Of a DNA stretch of 64,000 nt, positions 48,001-60,913 are shown piece after piece. This DNA is from Ampullaceana balthica. Its lineage: Eukaryota; Mollusca; Gastropoda; Lymnaeidae. A program made the translations under genes and the position numbers. The notes under the pieces were generated by a model that worked only from the letters and a program-made list of their open reading frames with translations, ran no database searches and was not told the origin of the DNA. The first letter of the stretch is position 1; every line of letters starts with the position of its first letter. Where the stretch lies: the NCBI GenBank assembly GCA_944989445.1, contig CALYLW010001101.1, positions 1 through 64,000 on the forward strand. The letters are read 5' to 3'.

Positions 48001-51000
48001 ATAACGCTGCCGTGGCACTATGACTGCTAACATCCATTGACAGTATGTTCGTGCTTTGTAAGATTGATACTGGAGTGATTGAATCGTATACTGTGTTTGT
48101 AGGTATTACAGATAAGCTGCCAGTTAAAATATTTTCAGCTATAGTGGACAAATCGCCAGTTTTTGTGATCAGGGAGTCATATTCTTCAGCCTCAGTTATT
48201 GTTGGTGTGTAAATAATAGTTTTAGCATTGTCTATGGTTATGATATTTGTGTAATAAAACGATGTATAGTTTGATGTTGACAACGTTGGCTGGAATGGTG
48301 TTGATGACGGCGGAAACGTCTGTATGACATCACTTGACGTGACATGAGTCGATGATGTTGGGGGTGTCACTTCCGAGGCTGCAATCGCTGTAGAGGCTGT
48401 TGAAAGTGTGAGGTTGGTGTTATTTACAATACTAGTTTCAGTGGTTAATGTAGAGTCGCCAATCGTAACAGGAGTGACTAGGTTAACAGATGTGGTCATT
48501 GGTGTGTTAATAGAAGGCAAGAAATCTGTTAGACTTTCCACTACATGCAAGTACGAAAAATTAGATAAAGTTGAATAGTCTTTAGCGCTTAGTGAGGATA
48601 GAAGAGACTTGTCTACTAATGGAGTGGCTACGCTATATGATACGGATGGTGAATATGGATTTGTTACAGAGTTCATTGTAAACAGATCAGTTATTGATTG
48701 TGTTGATGTCTCACTGGTGATAGATAAATTCATGGTATGTTCTGTTTTAGATATGATCGCTGATGAAGTCAGTAACGAGTACATGGAAGATGATGCAGGA
48801 AAGAATGATACAATACCTGAAGGTAACATATCCGTTTGTGTGTAGAATATCATGGACGGTAAAATGGTTACACTGTCTGTCTCTAATGGTAACAAAAATG
48901 TAACAAAGGATTGTGTGTCTACAGAAAGTAATGTTTGCGTGCTGATAGGATGTAGTGATTGTGTCCCTTGTAAATTCAATGTCTGTGTAACTATTAGACT
49001 AGAAGGTAATAATGTGGATAACTCACTGTAGTACGAGGGAGTCATTAGGTTTTCATCATTTGCTGAATCAGTTAATGCATTTGGCGTGTTAAAAGCACCT
49101 AAATAATTGGATGATTCATCAACTAGAACCCTCGTTAGTACTGAACTATCAAAAACGTTTGTTAGTAAGCGAATGAAGGAGTCAGTCAAAAGTGATTGGT
49201 CCGTAAGTATGTTAGAAGCCTTAGGATAAATTAAATTAGATGCAGGGAATTGAACATTAAATGAAATCGTAGGCGATGTATTAGCTGGGTTAATGATTGT
49301 TGTGTAGTTATCTAGACTGTGAAGAAATGATGAGGCGCTATTGACATCGAAACCATACGATGTTGATAACACCGTAGACACAGTTGGCGTCGTTAATGAG
49401 TATTGTGTCCACTTCATTGTGTCCGCGGTTGTTATGATCGTCTCTCGTGTCATCGTGGTCGAGTTGACCGAAACCGTAGATGTCTCTAGAGATAACTGAG
49501 AGGTTGCGTTAAAATTGACCAGTGTGTCAAGTGTTAAAGTGGCAAATTCAGAAGAAGTCAGTTCTGTTGTTAGACGCAACGCTCCTGTGAGTGTGTTAGT
49601 CAAAAATGTTAACATGCCTGAATAATTAGAAAGACTATAAAAATCTAGCGTATTGGACATACCTGGGTTAGTAATACTACTAAAAAATTGAAAAAGGGAA
49701 GAATCCATCACTGTGACTGACGTCTGGCTCACAGACACAGATGTTTGTCCAAGATTGAATGAGGAATGTTCTAGAGTTGTGGTCGAATGATCCAAAGTAT
49801 CATTCGATATTCCAACGGTTGCAGAAGACGGGTATAGGGTCACAGAAGATTGTCCGTCCGAACTGTCCAACTGGTCTACTGTTGTGGATGAGTGAGTGAC
49901 CAATGCAGTAGTGTGTTTCATAGAAGGCTGCGTCAAACTTACGTTCACCTGTCCTTCAATAGTAGATTGCTCAAACCTTGGAGACGATTGGACGCCTGTT
50001 GAGGATGGATTCGACACATTTGAGGAGATCGGTAATGACCCACTAATAGATATTTGACTTGACGCTGTAATCCCCGTAACGATCGATGTTGAAAGTAATG
50101 GGGAAAGCGTTGTGGTCAAAGATGCAACCATAATTTCTGTTGTCTCAATAGATGTAACGGAATTGTCGTAGGTGCTAACTCCAGACCCTGGTGTCACATC
50201 ATTAGTTAATGTGGGCTTCGCCGTTGTGGTCGTTGGGTTTAAGGTTGTGGGAGTTGGGTTTAAGGTTGTGGGAGTTGGGTTTAAGGTTGTGGGAGTTGGG
50301 TTTAAGGTTGTGGGAGTTGGGTTTAAGGTTGTGGGAGTTGGGTTTAAGGTTGTGGGAGTTGGGCTTAATGTTGTGGGAGTTGGGTTTAAGGTTGCGGTCG
50401 TTCGGCTTAAGGTTGTGGGAGTTGGGTTTAAGGTTGTCGTTATGGTCGGAGTTGCGTCAATACTTGGTGTTAAGGTCTGAATTGTAGTTGATGTTGAAAA
50501 AGGAGTTGAAAATAAGCGTGACGTTGGGCTTAAGTTCGAGGTTGTTGTTGAGGTCGAGGTTGAGAATGATGATTGGTTTATGGTAGTTGTTGAGGCAGTG
50601 GTTGATATTAATGCTGGGTTTGGTGTAGATGTTGGACTTGGTGTTGCGCTTGTGGTTAAGGCTGGTGTTGGTGTAGAGGCCGGGGTTGGATTTAAGGATG
50701 AGGAAAGTGTAGAAGCTGTAGAAGGTGGGATTAAGGCTGAGTCTGTGCTATATGTTGATGTCAAGCCTAGTGTTATTGTTGAGAGGGACGTTGGAGTGGA
50801 GATTTGAGTTGTCACCCGTGTAAAACCTGACGCTGGGAATGAGATTTCGGAAGTTGTTGAGAAGCTTGGGGTTGGGTTTGAGACTGAGGTCTGGGTGGCT
50901 TTTATAGTGCTGGAGGTTAGTGATGCGGTTTGCGTTAAGGTTGCGGCTGGCGTTGGGGTAGAGATTTGGTTAGATGTTGAGGCCGAGTTCTCGTTTGAGG

Positions 51001-51931
51001 CTGGTGCTGTGGTCGAAGTTCGGATCGAGTTTGGAGATATGGTCGGTGTTGGGGTCAAAGTTTGTGACGAAATTGGTGTCTGTGTTGGGGTGGAGGTTGA
51101 GGTTGCGGTTGGATGTGGGGTTGAATATGGTGTGGAGGTTGGGGTTGGTGTAATCAGTGGCATTACGCTAGTTGTCGTCCTGGTGACAGTGTCTGCACTC
51201 GTGGCTGGCGTTAATGTGGACGGTGACGATGATGTTGAAGACGATGACATGGGCGGCACAGGGTCAGGTGTGCAGGTATCATTTTTAACCCAACCCGACA
51301 CGTCTTTCTCAACGGTATATTCAAGGAAATTCCAGACAATCTGCAGTCCCTTTGAGCATACGCTCGAGTTCGAAATGGTGTAAATTTTACATCTTTTGGG
51401 GTCATTTACTACCGCTGGATCCACTACTGGAACGTCTGAAACAGAGCACACGAATGGAGTATCTAATTTTGGCGCTTGACAGAAAATACTCCTGTTGGTA
51501 ATGGGACGCAGTTGATTCGCACTTTCAGCTTCGGTTTTGATGACTGTAGCTGTACCATTGTTATCGTGATTGGTAACTACGTTGCAAGTTAAATTTGTAG
51601 TGCAGAGGCATTTTATAAAACTGTTGATTGGAAAAAAAAATATTATAGACGTAAAGATTAAAAAGAATCAATACAAATAAACTAAAGATTCCTGAAAACA
51701 TTTGCCAAATCTCATTTTTTAGATTAGTTTTTTTGAAGCCTCGCCATGCTTAAAACTGGTAACAGAAGGATATTTTAAGACACAATTTTAAAGAAGGCTC
51801 AATACTTACTCCGTGTAGTTACCCTTATCGAACTCTAATACGTTGGTGGCGTTGAATCTGATAGAAAACACCACGTCACATACCACAAGACTTGTTTGGA
51901 GGGCCAGGGCGAGGAAAAGTAGAGCCTTCAT
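45077..51931 (-). CDS. Gene 3: giant mucin-like single-pass receptor, about 2,221 aa
   Basis: Deduced as complement(join(45077..51620,51810..51931)). Exon 1 gives a signal peptide (MKALLFLALALQTSLVVC) and a VVFSIRFNATNVLEF segment. The donor is ACGGA|GTAAGT; the acceptor is a T-tract then CAACAG|T. Exon 2 is one 6.5-kb coding exon. It starts FIKCLCTTNLTCN and holds an N-terminal cysteine-containing domain to about residue 165. About 1,770 residues follow of Ser/Thr/Pro-rich, N- and probably heavily O-glycosylated mucin sequence with three in-frame coding repeats. A transmembrane helix (about 1943-1968, AIAVGVVSGFVLIVLLIVAI) then CCRR lead to a tail of about 250 aa. Tail motifs: RYESL (about Y2132), SQYATI (about Y2148) and SAYSYVV near the C-terminus. 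YESL-x12-YATI has ITAM-like spacing, and SQYATI fits ITIM. An out-of-frame ATG lies 7 bp upstream of the start. The N-terminal exon structure and domain match gene 1; the tail sequence does not. Confidence 0.88.
46096..46245 (-). repeat. Coding 75-bp repeat, 2 copies, in gene 3
   Basis: A 25-residue unit (LTDATIGLTTSATLTLPLPH then PTDVG) is duplicated in the mucin stalk close to the membrane. Confidence 0.9.
47215..47695 (-). repeat. Coding 54-bp repeat, 9 copies, in gene 3
   Basis: Unit DSGITPSVTVPISTSIGI (18 aa). Some units alternate between STSIGI and SASLGI endings, indicating duplication of two-unit blocks. All copies are in frame. The flanking copies are diverged, as expected if expansion occurs in the middle. 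Confidence 0.95.
50236..50440 (-). repeat. Coding 21-bp repeat, about 9 copies, in gene 3
   Basis: Unit NPTPTTL (7 aa); several adjacent units are identical at the DNA level, so this is a likely length-variable VNTR. Confidence 0.95.
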
Positions 51932-52624
51932 CGTACATGGTAGGACTTATCGGGGCTTGCTGTAGTAAAGTCAAACAAGCAATGATATAAAGTCACATTT
52001 TATAGTTAAGAGAGACACAGAAATACTTTTTAGACCATCAAATGATTCTTGTCTGCCGGAGAGCAGAAGCAGGATTTAAAACTAAATCAAGAAAAACGTA
52101 TCGACACAAATTTACTTGTGTTACAAGAAGTACAAAAATACAGCGAGAAATCTCAATGCCTTGTCATTACAAATTGTTACTGCCTTCACGCAGTTACGTA
52201 AAAACTTAGCTTTAGCCTTATCCAAGCAAAGTGAAGCTGAATGACGACAAGACCGAAGCACACCTTTTTCATATGCATAAATCATCCTCTACTTTATCTC
52301 TTTCCACTTCTCTTCTTACAGCAGTTCTAATATACTGTTCACATCATACTTTAGTCCTATTGGGATCTTGGCTTCATTATTCCTGCCAAGTCTACAAAAA
52401 ACTATATCACTCACATCTGTCCCTCTGCTTACACCGCCATACATCAGATCAGCTCCATTTGACACCACCTCACAGCTAGTGCAACGAAAACCCTTGTGCT
52501 CTGGTACTCTCTCGCTTTAATTATTGAAATTCTCTTCTCTCAGGCTCACCAAAGCAATACATTGGGAAATAAACTACAAACAGTTCATAATTCACCTGCC
52601 AGGCGAAAACTTACGGTGAAATAA

Positions 52625-53100
52625 AATTTAAAAACCCGTAAAAAACAAAGTTTTTGACTATAAATCCTTCTTATATGAGACGAGATCGATATTTTTTTAA
52701 ATTTTTGTTTTCTTGATTAGGTGACAAAAGTCTATGAGCAAAATTTCAGCTCAACGGGATCCCAGAAAGTGGGTCATTATGTACTTTTATTTATTTATTT
52801 TTATTTTGCGGGCGGATGGGACCACACCAAGATGGTGATTATGCTCGATATAATACGCACCGCGTGACAGACTAGCATAAACATTTAAATGCTTCATAGA
52901 GATAAATAAAGATAACATACAAATTCATTAATTTAATTACAGTACATTCGATCGATTTGAAATTTTGATAGAATGCATTGTTAGGTGACAAAAGTCAAAG
53001 TGCACAATTTCAGCTCGATAGGATCACCGGTAGTTTGTCATTTTTTTCGGGCGGGCGGGACCTCGACAAGACGGTAAAGTTAATATAAAGGATTTTAAAA
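52625..53100 (+). repeat. Dispersed repeat family A, copy 3
   Basis: Starts AAAACCCGTAAAAAACAAAG, followed by TTTTTGACTATAAATCC. It contains AATTTCAGCTC twice and TTAATTACAGTAC, and ends with CGGGCGGGCGGGACC then GTTAATATAAAGGATTTTA. It is inserted in a LINE remnant, which gives a clean outer boundary on both sides. Confidence 0.8.
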
Positions 53101-53218
53101 CGCAAATTTTTCATCTCACTGCTTCATTCAATTCATTTTGCAGCCACGCATTTATTACGAACTGTCCATTCACTGAAACATTTTTTTCGACTCATGCTCT
53201 TTCAATATTACTGAATTT

Positions 53219-53388
<170 letters not shown>

Positions 53389-53600
53389 TCACCCTCTCGT
53401 CAGCTACACTCTTCTTCAGACGTACGTATAAATTCTGTTCCCATGAGAAGCACTAAGCTATTGCGCGAAAAGTATTCTCTTTCATGCACCAAACCCATGG
53501 AATATTCTACCTATACACATTCGTAATGTTGCTTTTATTAAGGCCCTCACAACTGCAATCAAAACACATCGATCCAAAATTTCTTTTCTTTCCGGACTTT

Positions 53601-54351
53601 GACCGATATACATATTCGTAGGCGCCATCCGTGTCAATATATCTTTTTTGATGATAATAAGAAAATATATATTATTTTTATTGTGTATGTTAGATGTAAG
53701 CTTTGTACATAATAAATTTTAAAAATTTAAAATAAGAGATATTAAAAGTAACAAAATGTGTATGAGTAAGTTACATATTCTTAATAAAGAATCAACAAAA
53801 CTCAATACGATTTTTTACATGTTAAAAAAACGCTCATTAATGAATAACAATTTTAAAAAACCCTTGGACTTCTTTTTCAACTGATCTCTTTTACACATAA
53901 TTATATATCATTCCTAGTTAATCAGTGTTAATAATGTTTTTTGTTAATATTTAACGTTTACATGTATATTGCTGTAGTTCTAAACTCCGGCAAAAGAAGT
54001 TTTAATTGCAGTATCTGTAGAGAACATTGAAATGGTACTCTGGATTGTTTTGTTTAAACAATTTTCATAGTACTTTTGTATCGAATAAACGTTTAATGAT
54101 AAGAACTATCAAAAGCTTTAGTAAATACGCCTTTCACTTTCTTTCTTAACAATGGAGTTTATCTTGTGTCATGTGTCCAAGATCTTTGCCGACTATCTGG
54201 AATTTCTATTTACTACTACCCGCCTCAGATAAGTAAGTTATGAATCCCTATGAATGTTGAAACATTCGGTCAAAAGTTCGCAATATTATGAGCCTTGGAA
54301 TGGGTGGTTGGAATTTAGATATCATCTTCCCTGCCACCGGTTCTGGAATCG
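53601..54351. other. AT-rich non-coding stretch
   Basis: Nothing recognised. Confidence 0.5.
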
Positions 54352-54600
54352 ACGCGGTGGTCAAGTGGCAGCGCACTCGACTGGCGTACCTATGGACACG
54401 GGTTCGAATCCATGTGAAGGCAAGGATTTTTTCCCGGGGCCTAGGGCGTCCCTGAGTCACCCAGCTCCTAATGGGTACCTAACACTAGTTAGGGTAATGG
54501 GTAATGCGTGGAACCCACAAAGCCGTGGCCTGCGAACGCTGCATCACTTGCCAACAGATCATCTGTCATGGTCTGTGGACGCAATTATCTTCTGCATATA
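54352..54600 (+). mobile_element. tRNA-derived SINE, family 2
   Basis: A tRNA-like head starts ACGCGGTGGTCAAGTGGCAG. It has A box TGGTCAAGTGG (54358-54368) and a perfect B box GGTTCGAATCC (54401-54411). A conserved-looking body follows (TCCCGGGGCCTAGGGCGTCC, GAGTCACCCAGCTCCTAATG, GGGTAATGGGTAATGCGTGG). The 3' end is not defined; an ATA-ending tail near 54600 is likely. Confidence 0.8.
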
Positions 54601-54984
54601 AGGAGCGTCTGTATAGATAAGACAAGTTATGATAATGTCTCTAGGTCCAAAGATGGTCCAAATTGTAACAAACTGCACAAAAATAAAGAAATTTATGTCA
54701 TTTAAAAGATGGATTATCTAGTGATTGCGCCATGATTGTGTGTTTCGGGGCATCGTGTGGAAACATATCAATTAACTTGGTAGAATAAATCGTAAATAAT
54801 AAAAGCTAAAACATGTTTACATAATTTAAATAATAGTTGAACAAATAATAACGTAAAGAGAAATTAAAAAATCAATTTCTGAAACAAATGAATACATTGA
54901 TAAAATTAGTAAGACAAATAGCAAGTCAATGATGGGAGAAATTTGACCAGTATTTGGAACGTAAAGGAGAGCAGTAGAGAGAAT

Positions 54985-55590
54985 TTAAGTCAGACCTGTA
55001 GTTGGAAGGTAAGTCAGACCTGTAGTTGGAAGGTAATTCAGACCTGTAGTCGGAAGGTAATTCAGACCTGTAGTTGGAAGGTAAGTCAGACCTGCAGTTG
55101 GAAGGTAAGTCAGACCTGTCGTTGGAAGGTAAGTAAGACCTGCAGTTGGAAGGTAAGTCAGACCTGTAGTTGGAAGGTAAGTCAGACCTGTAATTAGAAG
55201 GTAAGTCAGACATGTAGTTGGAAGATAAGTCAGACCTGTAGTTGGAAAGTAAGTCAGACCTGTAGTTGGAAGGTACGTCAGACCTGTAGTTGGAAGGTAA
55301 GTCAGACCTGTAGTTGGAAGGTAAGTCAGACCTGCAGTTGGAAGGTAAGTCAGACCTGTAGTTGGAAGGTACGTCAGACCTGTAGTTGGAAGGTAAGTCA
55401 GACCTGTAGTTGGAAGGTAAGTCGGACCTGTAGTTGGAAGGTACGTCAGACCTGTAGTTGGAAGGTAAGTCAGACCTGTAGTTGGAAGGTAAGTCAGACC
55501 TGTAGTTGGGGCGTAAGTACAACCTGTAGTTGGGACGTAAGTAAGACCTGTAGTTGGAATGTAAGTGAGACCAGCAATTAGACCTATAGT
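54985..55590 (+). repeat. 24-bp minisatellite, about 25 copies, splice-donor-like units
   Basis: The unit GGTAAGTCAGACCTGTAGTT plus GGAA is repeated with single-base variants. The 24-bp period keeps several frames open on both strands (SNYRSDLP, TTGLTYLP, KVSQTCSW), which I regard as array artefacts. Most units contain AAG|GTAAGT, the metazoan 5' splice-site consensus. Confidence 0.93.
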
Positions 55591-55599
55591 GAGATCATT

Positions 55600-58260
55600 G
55601 CTACCCGAAGCTGTCCAGATTTTGTCCAAATAACTTTAAAAAAAGAAGAGTCTGAAAAATAATGCCTCCTTGAGTTGTTTTTTTAAATATGTCCTTTCAG
55701 ATAGTCAATATTGAAGATATAAAAGCCACAAAATGCCCGCATTTCACCGCTGTAGCTATAGTTGGGCAATCGAGGAGCTACAAAGATTGCAGGAGAATAA
55801 AGATAACTAGAGATTTATCGTACTCAATAGCTCGCTTTCAAAAGGGGTTAACGTGTCCCCTTGTACTGTTATAATACAAGGCGCCCTTAAAGGCTTACTC
55901 GAGTCGTGATATTTGAATTCCTGCATTTTTATAAATGCTCACCCACCTGTACACTGTAGAACTTTATGAAAAATCCGGACAATTTTCTGAAAGGCAGTCG
56001 GTGAATAAAAAACATTTTGCTGTGTTTGAACACGCATTAAGAATAGAGCCAGCGATTAAAATGGCTATAGAAATTAAACATCCTGCCCTGTCGCCAAGTT
56101 TAACTATTTGAATCACTATCACCCCTTATGTCAAATAATTCAGTGGAACTATATTATGACAGGACACAGTCATACTGTCGACGCAAATTTTTGGCAAAGT
56201 TTTGCCCCATAAGCCACCAAAGTCACACCAACCTGCCACGGATCATAGCTAGTAGGATGAGAATGGTCCTCTTCGATCTTGACGGACAAAATAAACAACA
56301 GGAACAACCACTGTGTAGAGCATGACTTAGTTTGGATGATGTCAAATCTAAACCTTTTACTTGTTTGACATCTGCTTAAGTTTTTGAGACAATTTGAAAA
56401 TAAATTTTTCGTGAATATATATATCAACCAAATAGTGTAACGGGACATTTTTTGTTGTTGGGCGAGAGATGATTTGTGCACCATTTCTTTTAATATTCTA
56501 ATCAAAATGCTAAACTTAATTAAAAGTATTAGCATAATTACTAGTAATTAACTTTATTTTGTAAAAATAAAAAGTAACTTGTTTCTATTTAATTTTTAAA
56601 TATATTTATTATATAAATGGGGTTTCTATAGGTCTTTATTTTACAATCAGAGTGTGGATAGATGTGGTAAATTCCGTGTTATACGATGTTATAAGCTGTT
56701 ATTTGGCGTTGGCAGATGTATATATTGGTGTTATATACAATTTATCGATTATTAATGATGGGTGTAAAATTATATTATTGAGTATTAAGATTTTTTGTTC
56801 TATATTTAATTAATCATTATGGATATAGTAATTAAAATCCATTTTAAACCAGTTTTTTTAATTTGTGAAGAATGTCTTTGAAGTAATTTTTTTTTACATT
56901 CTTACACTTACACGAATTTTATCTCATCATTAAGATAATCGAAGTGTTATTTTGACATTATCTTATTTATTTCATACATAAACTCTTGAATTTATTTATA
57001 AATCAATGATAACATATCATAACATGTCCTATTTTATTTTCATTCGATATTATTAACAAAATAAATATAACTGCGTAAGAATGTTAAAAACAAAAACGTT
57101 AACCATATTATAATTCAAAAAGCTACATTATTTTCCGCTCTGAATTATTTCACAAACTACACGAACGTTCCCTTACATTGTTACAGTGGTTACAAAATGT
57201 ATTGTCAGATGACGCAGGAAACGCGTGTCCAATCGATTGAAAATTTAAAGATTCAGCAACTTCTTAGAGCGTTTTCTTAGCTTTCTGTTATTATAATATT
57301 TTATAACCTGAAAAGACTAAATATACAGTCTTGAAAGAATCATTGATATTCACTGTCTGAAATACATAATTTGTTGATTATAAATGAACTAATAATTTGA
57401 AGCAGAAAATTTTGGGTTTCTCCTTAAATCCTAAAATTGAGACAAGAAGTATACAAACGGTTAAACTTTTTTGTAAACGAACTAAATACTTACTCTCTAC
57501 GCTCAATATAATAGGGCTCATTCAATTTTATGATTGCTTAGACTAAAACTACTTGTCTTTTGAAAAAAATCAGGTACTATTTATAGCGCTGAACCTTTTA
57601 ACAGAAGTCCTCGAATATCTTAACCTCTAGTCACTATGAAATTAGCATTTCTAGAGGCGATCTGGTCTGACGCGTTACGACCCATTAATCTCTACACTTC
57701 GATGTGGTAATAGTTTTAGTAAACAAATGCACGAATACAAGCATCAACTTGATTATTGGTCAGAAAAAATTATAATAGTCCAGCAGAAAAAGGCCATATG
57801 GCTATATTTCTTGACATGTGCTAATGGTGTGCATCTGCCGGTTACATGAAACTACAAACTCGATCACATCACAGTAACTAAAAAATAATAAAGTCCTTGT
57901 GATCACGTTACGCATTTCAGATGTTCCCAAAATTACTGAAAATTTAAATTGAATTTTATATCCTGGTGTAAAAGATGGCTTTGTTCCCGTTTTTAATCCG
58001 GTGATTTTTTTTGTAAAGGTTTCACATTACATCGAAGTATCATTAATCTTCCTCGTTGAAGTGATCTCTTTGCAACTAATTCAGGGAAAAGATGAATTTT
58101 TCAAATCTTCATTTTTTTGTGTTAAAGCAGAAACCAAAAAAAAACAACATTTATTAATGTTTACAGAAACTGTAAACAAATTTAATCATGGCGGTTTTGA
58201 AATTCAATAAGCGGTATTCATTAATCTTATGCTATGTCCACTTCATTAATTTAGTTAATC
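55600..58260. other. AT-rich non-coding stretch
   Basis: No gene, array or element end recognised. Confidence 0.5.
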
Positions 58261-58263
58261 AGA

Positions 58264-58620
58264 GATTTAAAGGAAGTGCTACAAGGATACGCTCAAGGCG
58301 GCTCTAAAGACTCAAGGCATTGGCCATGACTTCTATGAGGCAGCAGCCAGCGACCGTGACTCCTGGCGCATTATTATACGGCCCGACGCAACAACGTGTG
58401 ATGAAAACAGACAACAGGCTTCCAAGTCCAGAAAAATCGCCAGGAAAAATCGTGCTCGTAGCCGTCTTGATGACATTCCAACCATCTCTTGTCCGATATA
58501 TGGACACAACTTTCAGGCAAAGGATAGGTCTGATAAGCAACCGAAGGAGACCCCAGGCTGCAACAGCCAATAGCTAATTTAATGAGACTGGTCCTGGTCG
58601 ATCACGATGGACAAACGACA
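58264..58620 (+). pseudogene. 3' end of a second RTE-like LINE
   Basis: Reads YKDTLKAALKTQGIGHDFYE, AAASDRDSWR, DENRQQASKSRKIARKNRAR, then a decayed zinc finger (CPIYGHNFQAKDR), with frame breaks. This corresponds to the last about 110 residues of LINEs like that at 25.3-27.4 kb but from a different subfamily. The 3'UTR (TGGTCGATCACGATGGAC) is also recognisable. It is heavily 5'-truncated. Confidence 0.75.
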
Positions 58621-60913
58621 CACGGAGAGTTAAGGTTATCGCTTGAAGTAGGTATGATTTCTTTACTTCAAAAGATCACCAAGTATCTTCTCGTTTACTT
58701 CCAATAGTTCACCACCACCACAACTTTTGTCCGGACAAACTCACCGTGGTACGTCTATGGCATAATCGAAACAACTCTCTTTTCTCATTTAACTATTTTA
58801 CATTATCAACAACAAAAAAGTTCGCCGTGCTAGAAGCAACTGTATTTACTGGTGTATCCATGAACTTTTCAAGAAGATAAACATTTTATACCTTCGCGTT
58901 CAAACAACAGCGACAACGATTTCACTTGAAATAAGGAGTTACTTCCCATAATAAGGTAATCGTTAATCTCTATGTGCTATGATTTAAACGAAGATTTTGA
59001 CCAACGTTGGTTTCATAAGACATGTTTTGAGTTGTTATCCAAGCTTATACCGTATTAGGAATTGCCACCATTATCCACTATATATAGCCTTACTCGAGTA
59101 ACAACACCTTCGTTTGAGGTCCGTGTGTGGGCAGCCAAAGGTTATGCGTGGTCCATATGTGGGCAGACTAATGTCATGGGAGGTAGGGGCAAACATATCG
59201 TGGTAAATGCAGTGCCAACCATGGTCTTTGCCAGCGGTGGATTTATTCTACACATGAAGTAACGGTAGATATTGGTAACACCAACTATGTTTAAATTGAC
59301 GGATATGAAGACCAAGGTGGGATCGGTCATTTTTTAAAATAATAAAATTAATGAAGAGTCTGTTCAAATGAGATGTCGTTTCGTCTCAACAACTTAAAAT
59401 TAATATTGAGATTACGTCAGTCGCCCATTTTTTTCCTTCTTTTTTTAAATTTACAAATATTGTGGACGTCAATGTACAATAGTTACAAACTTCAAAGTTC
59501 CATTTATATTGTTTTAAACAGGGTAAATTAGCAACCCACACAATTTTGGGTGTACCCACCTGACTATTCAAAAAGGGCATACAAGTGGAGAATTGGGGCG
59601 GTTTTGACGGGGTTGGCCCCTCCAGTATGATGCTTCGCGGCCTGATTGTGGTTGCATTAGAGGGTGGCGTGTTTGTTCTTTCTAATAATTCCTTTAACTT
59701 TTTATTCGGACATGCCATTATGATTGCCGATTTACATTGATATTTTGTAAAAATGAGTTCCATTATAAAGTATATAATATATTGAACAAAGGTGAGGCTA
59801 ACAATTTGAAAATATTGACATTTACTTCTTGTTGACTCCGCTGTAAATAAATGCATCTGCATCATTTTTCTTTTTAATTAACAATACATACATTCTTTGT
59901 TTTAATATGGTTAATCGTTATCAAAAAATAAATAATCATGACTTCAAATTAATTTTCTTTCAGTGGATAATTAATTTCCTTGATGGGAAATAAATCCTAA
60001 AATCTTCTCTGAACTCACTGACGCGTTGTCCAATATTTTAAAAACGCAATGTTACGGACTAGAAATTTAAAACAAAATCAATTGGTTAAAAAAGAATTTG
60101 AAAAGAAAGAAAAATAAAATGTCCTACACGCTGAGCACAAAAGGTCATCGATATGTTGCGTGATCGCGTTGTGTCGTTACCCCCACAGAGTCAACGGGGA
60201 ATACCTGGGTCTTTGTTACCTGCCATACAGTCAGGCCAGTAACAAAATATCCCCATTGTCCCAGGGCGTCTGCAGTTACTGAACACAGCGGGGCGTATTT
60301 GAAATATTTAAATACGAATTGAGAGGCGCTAAAACGTGTAAAGTGTGGGATGACACGGTTGTAAAAAAAACGGTGGCATCGTGCACGTTATATTGGAGGA
60401 AAGCAGAGCGAATTTTCCTATGTCCTTTCGAGTTGCGAAAAAACGTTAAAAATAATGGTCTTTTTAACCCATGATTCTTTCCGTTTCATATAGGCCAAAA
60501 TGCGATGCTATATTACGGCTCCTTCATCTTCAAATACGCTTAACCGAATTGAAGTTATGGGCATCGAGCCTGTCACAAGAGGAATTATTGTTAACTAGAC
60601 GCTCCGCGGCGTAGCATACGCCGCAGACTTGCTCATGGAGAGTGCAAAGAAAGTGGAGAAAGAACGGACACAAAATACAGCACGAAGAAATCAAAACAAC
60701 GCGAGTGAACGTCGGTTTGGGGGGGGGAACTGCCGACTCATTGTTGGTTTCGAGACATTCGCACTGTGGCTATCTACCTGCCCACCACCCTTTACCACAT
60801 TAGCTTGCCAACAATAAACTGTGATTGTCCGACCCTAGCGAGGGTCAGCCATGTTGGCAATAAAGGGCTAAAAGAACGGGCACAAACAGACTTTAAAAAA
60901 AATATTTTTAAAA
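58621..60913. other. Mostly non-coding stretch
   Basis: Apart from the candidate exon at 59560-59718, nothing is assigned. A GC-richer patch at about 60160-60300 and a short perfect hairpin CGGCGTAGCATACGCCG (about 60607-60623) stand out without an explanation. Confidence 0.4.
59560..59718 (-). CDS. Candidate first coding exon, product unknown
   Basis: ATG at 59718 in a favourable context (ATAATGG) opens 53 codons (MACPNKKLKELLERTNTPPS, then a Pro/Ser/Thr-rich stretch ending CMPFLNSQ). They end at a consensus donor CAG|GTGGGT, in phase 0. Composition is protein-like and unlike the surrounding AT-rich DNA. No downstream exon was identified, and the sequence matches no family I recognise. It could equally be a chance ORF. 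Confidence 0.25.

Noticed and set aside
45285..51383. Plus-strand ORFs of 75-162 aa opposite gene 3
   Set aside because: Shadows of the low-complexity Ser/Thr/Pro coding strand (Val/Gly/Glu-rich antisense).
54926..55629. Minus-strand ORFs of 198 and 214 aa with 8-residue repeats
   Set aside because: A 24-bp stop-free unit gives open frames automatically; no signal peptide, splice sites or non-repeat domain supports a gene.
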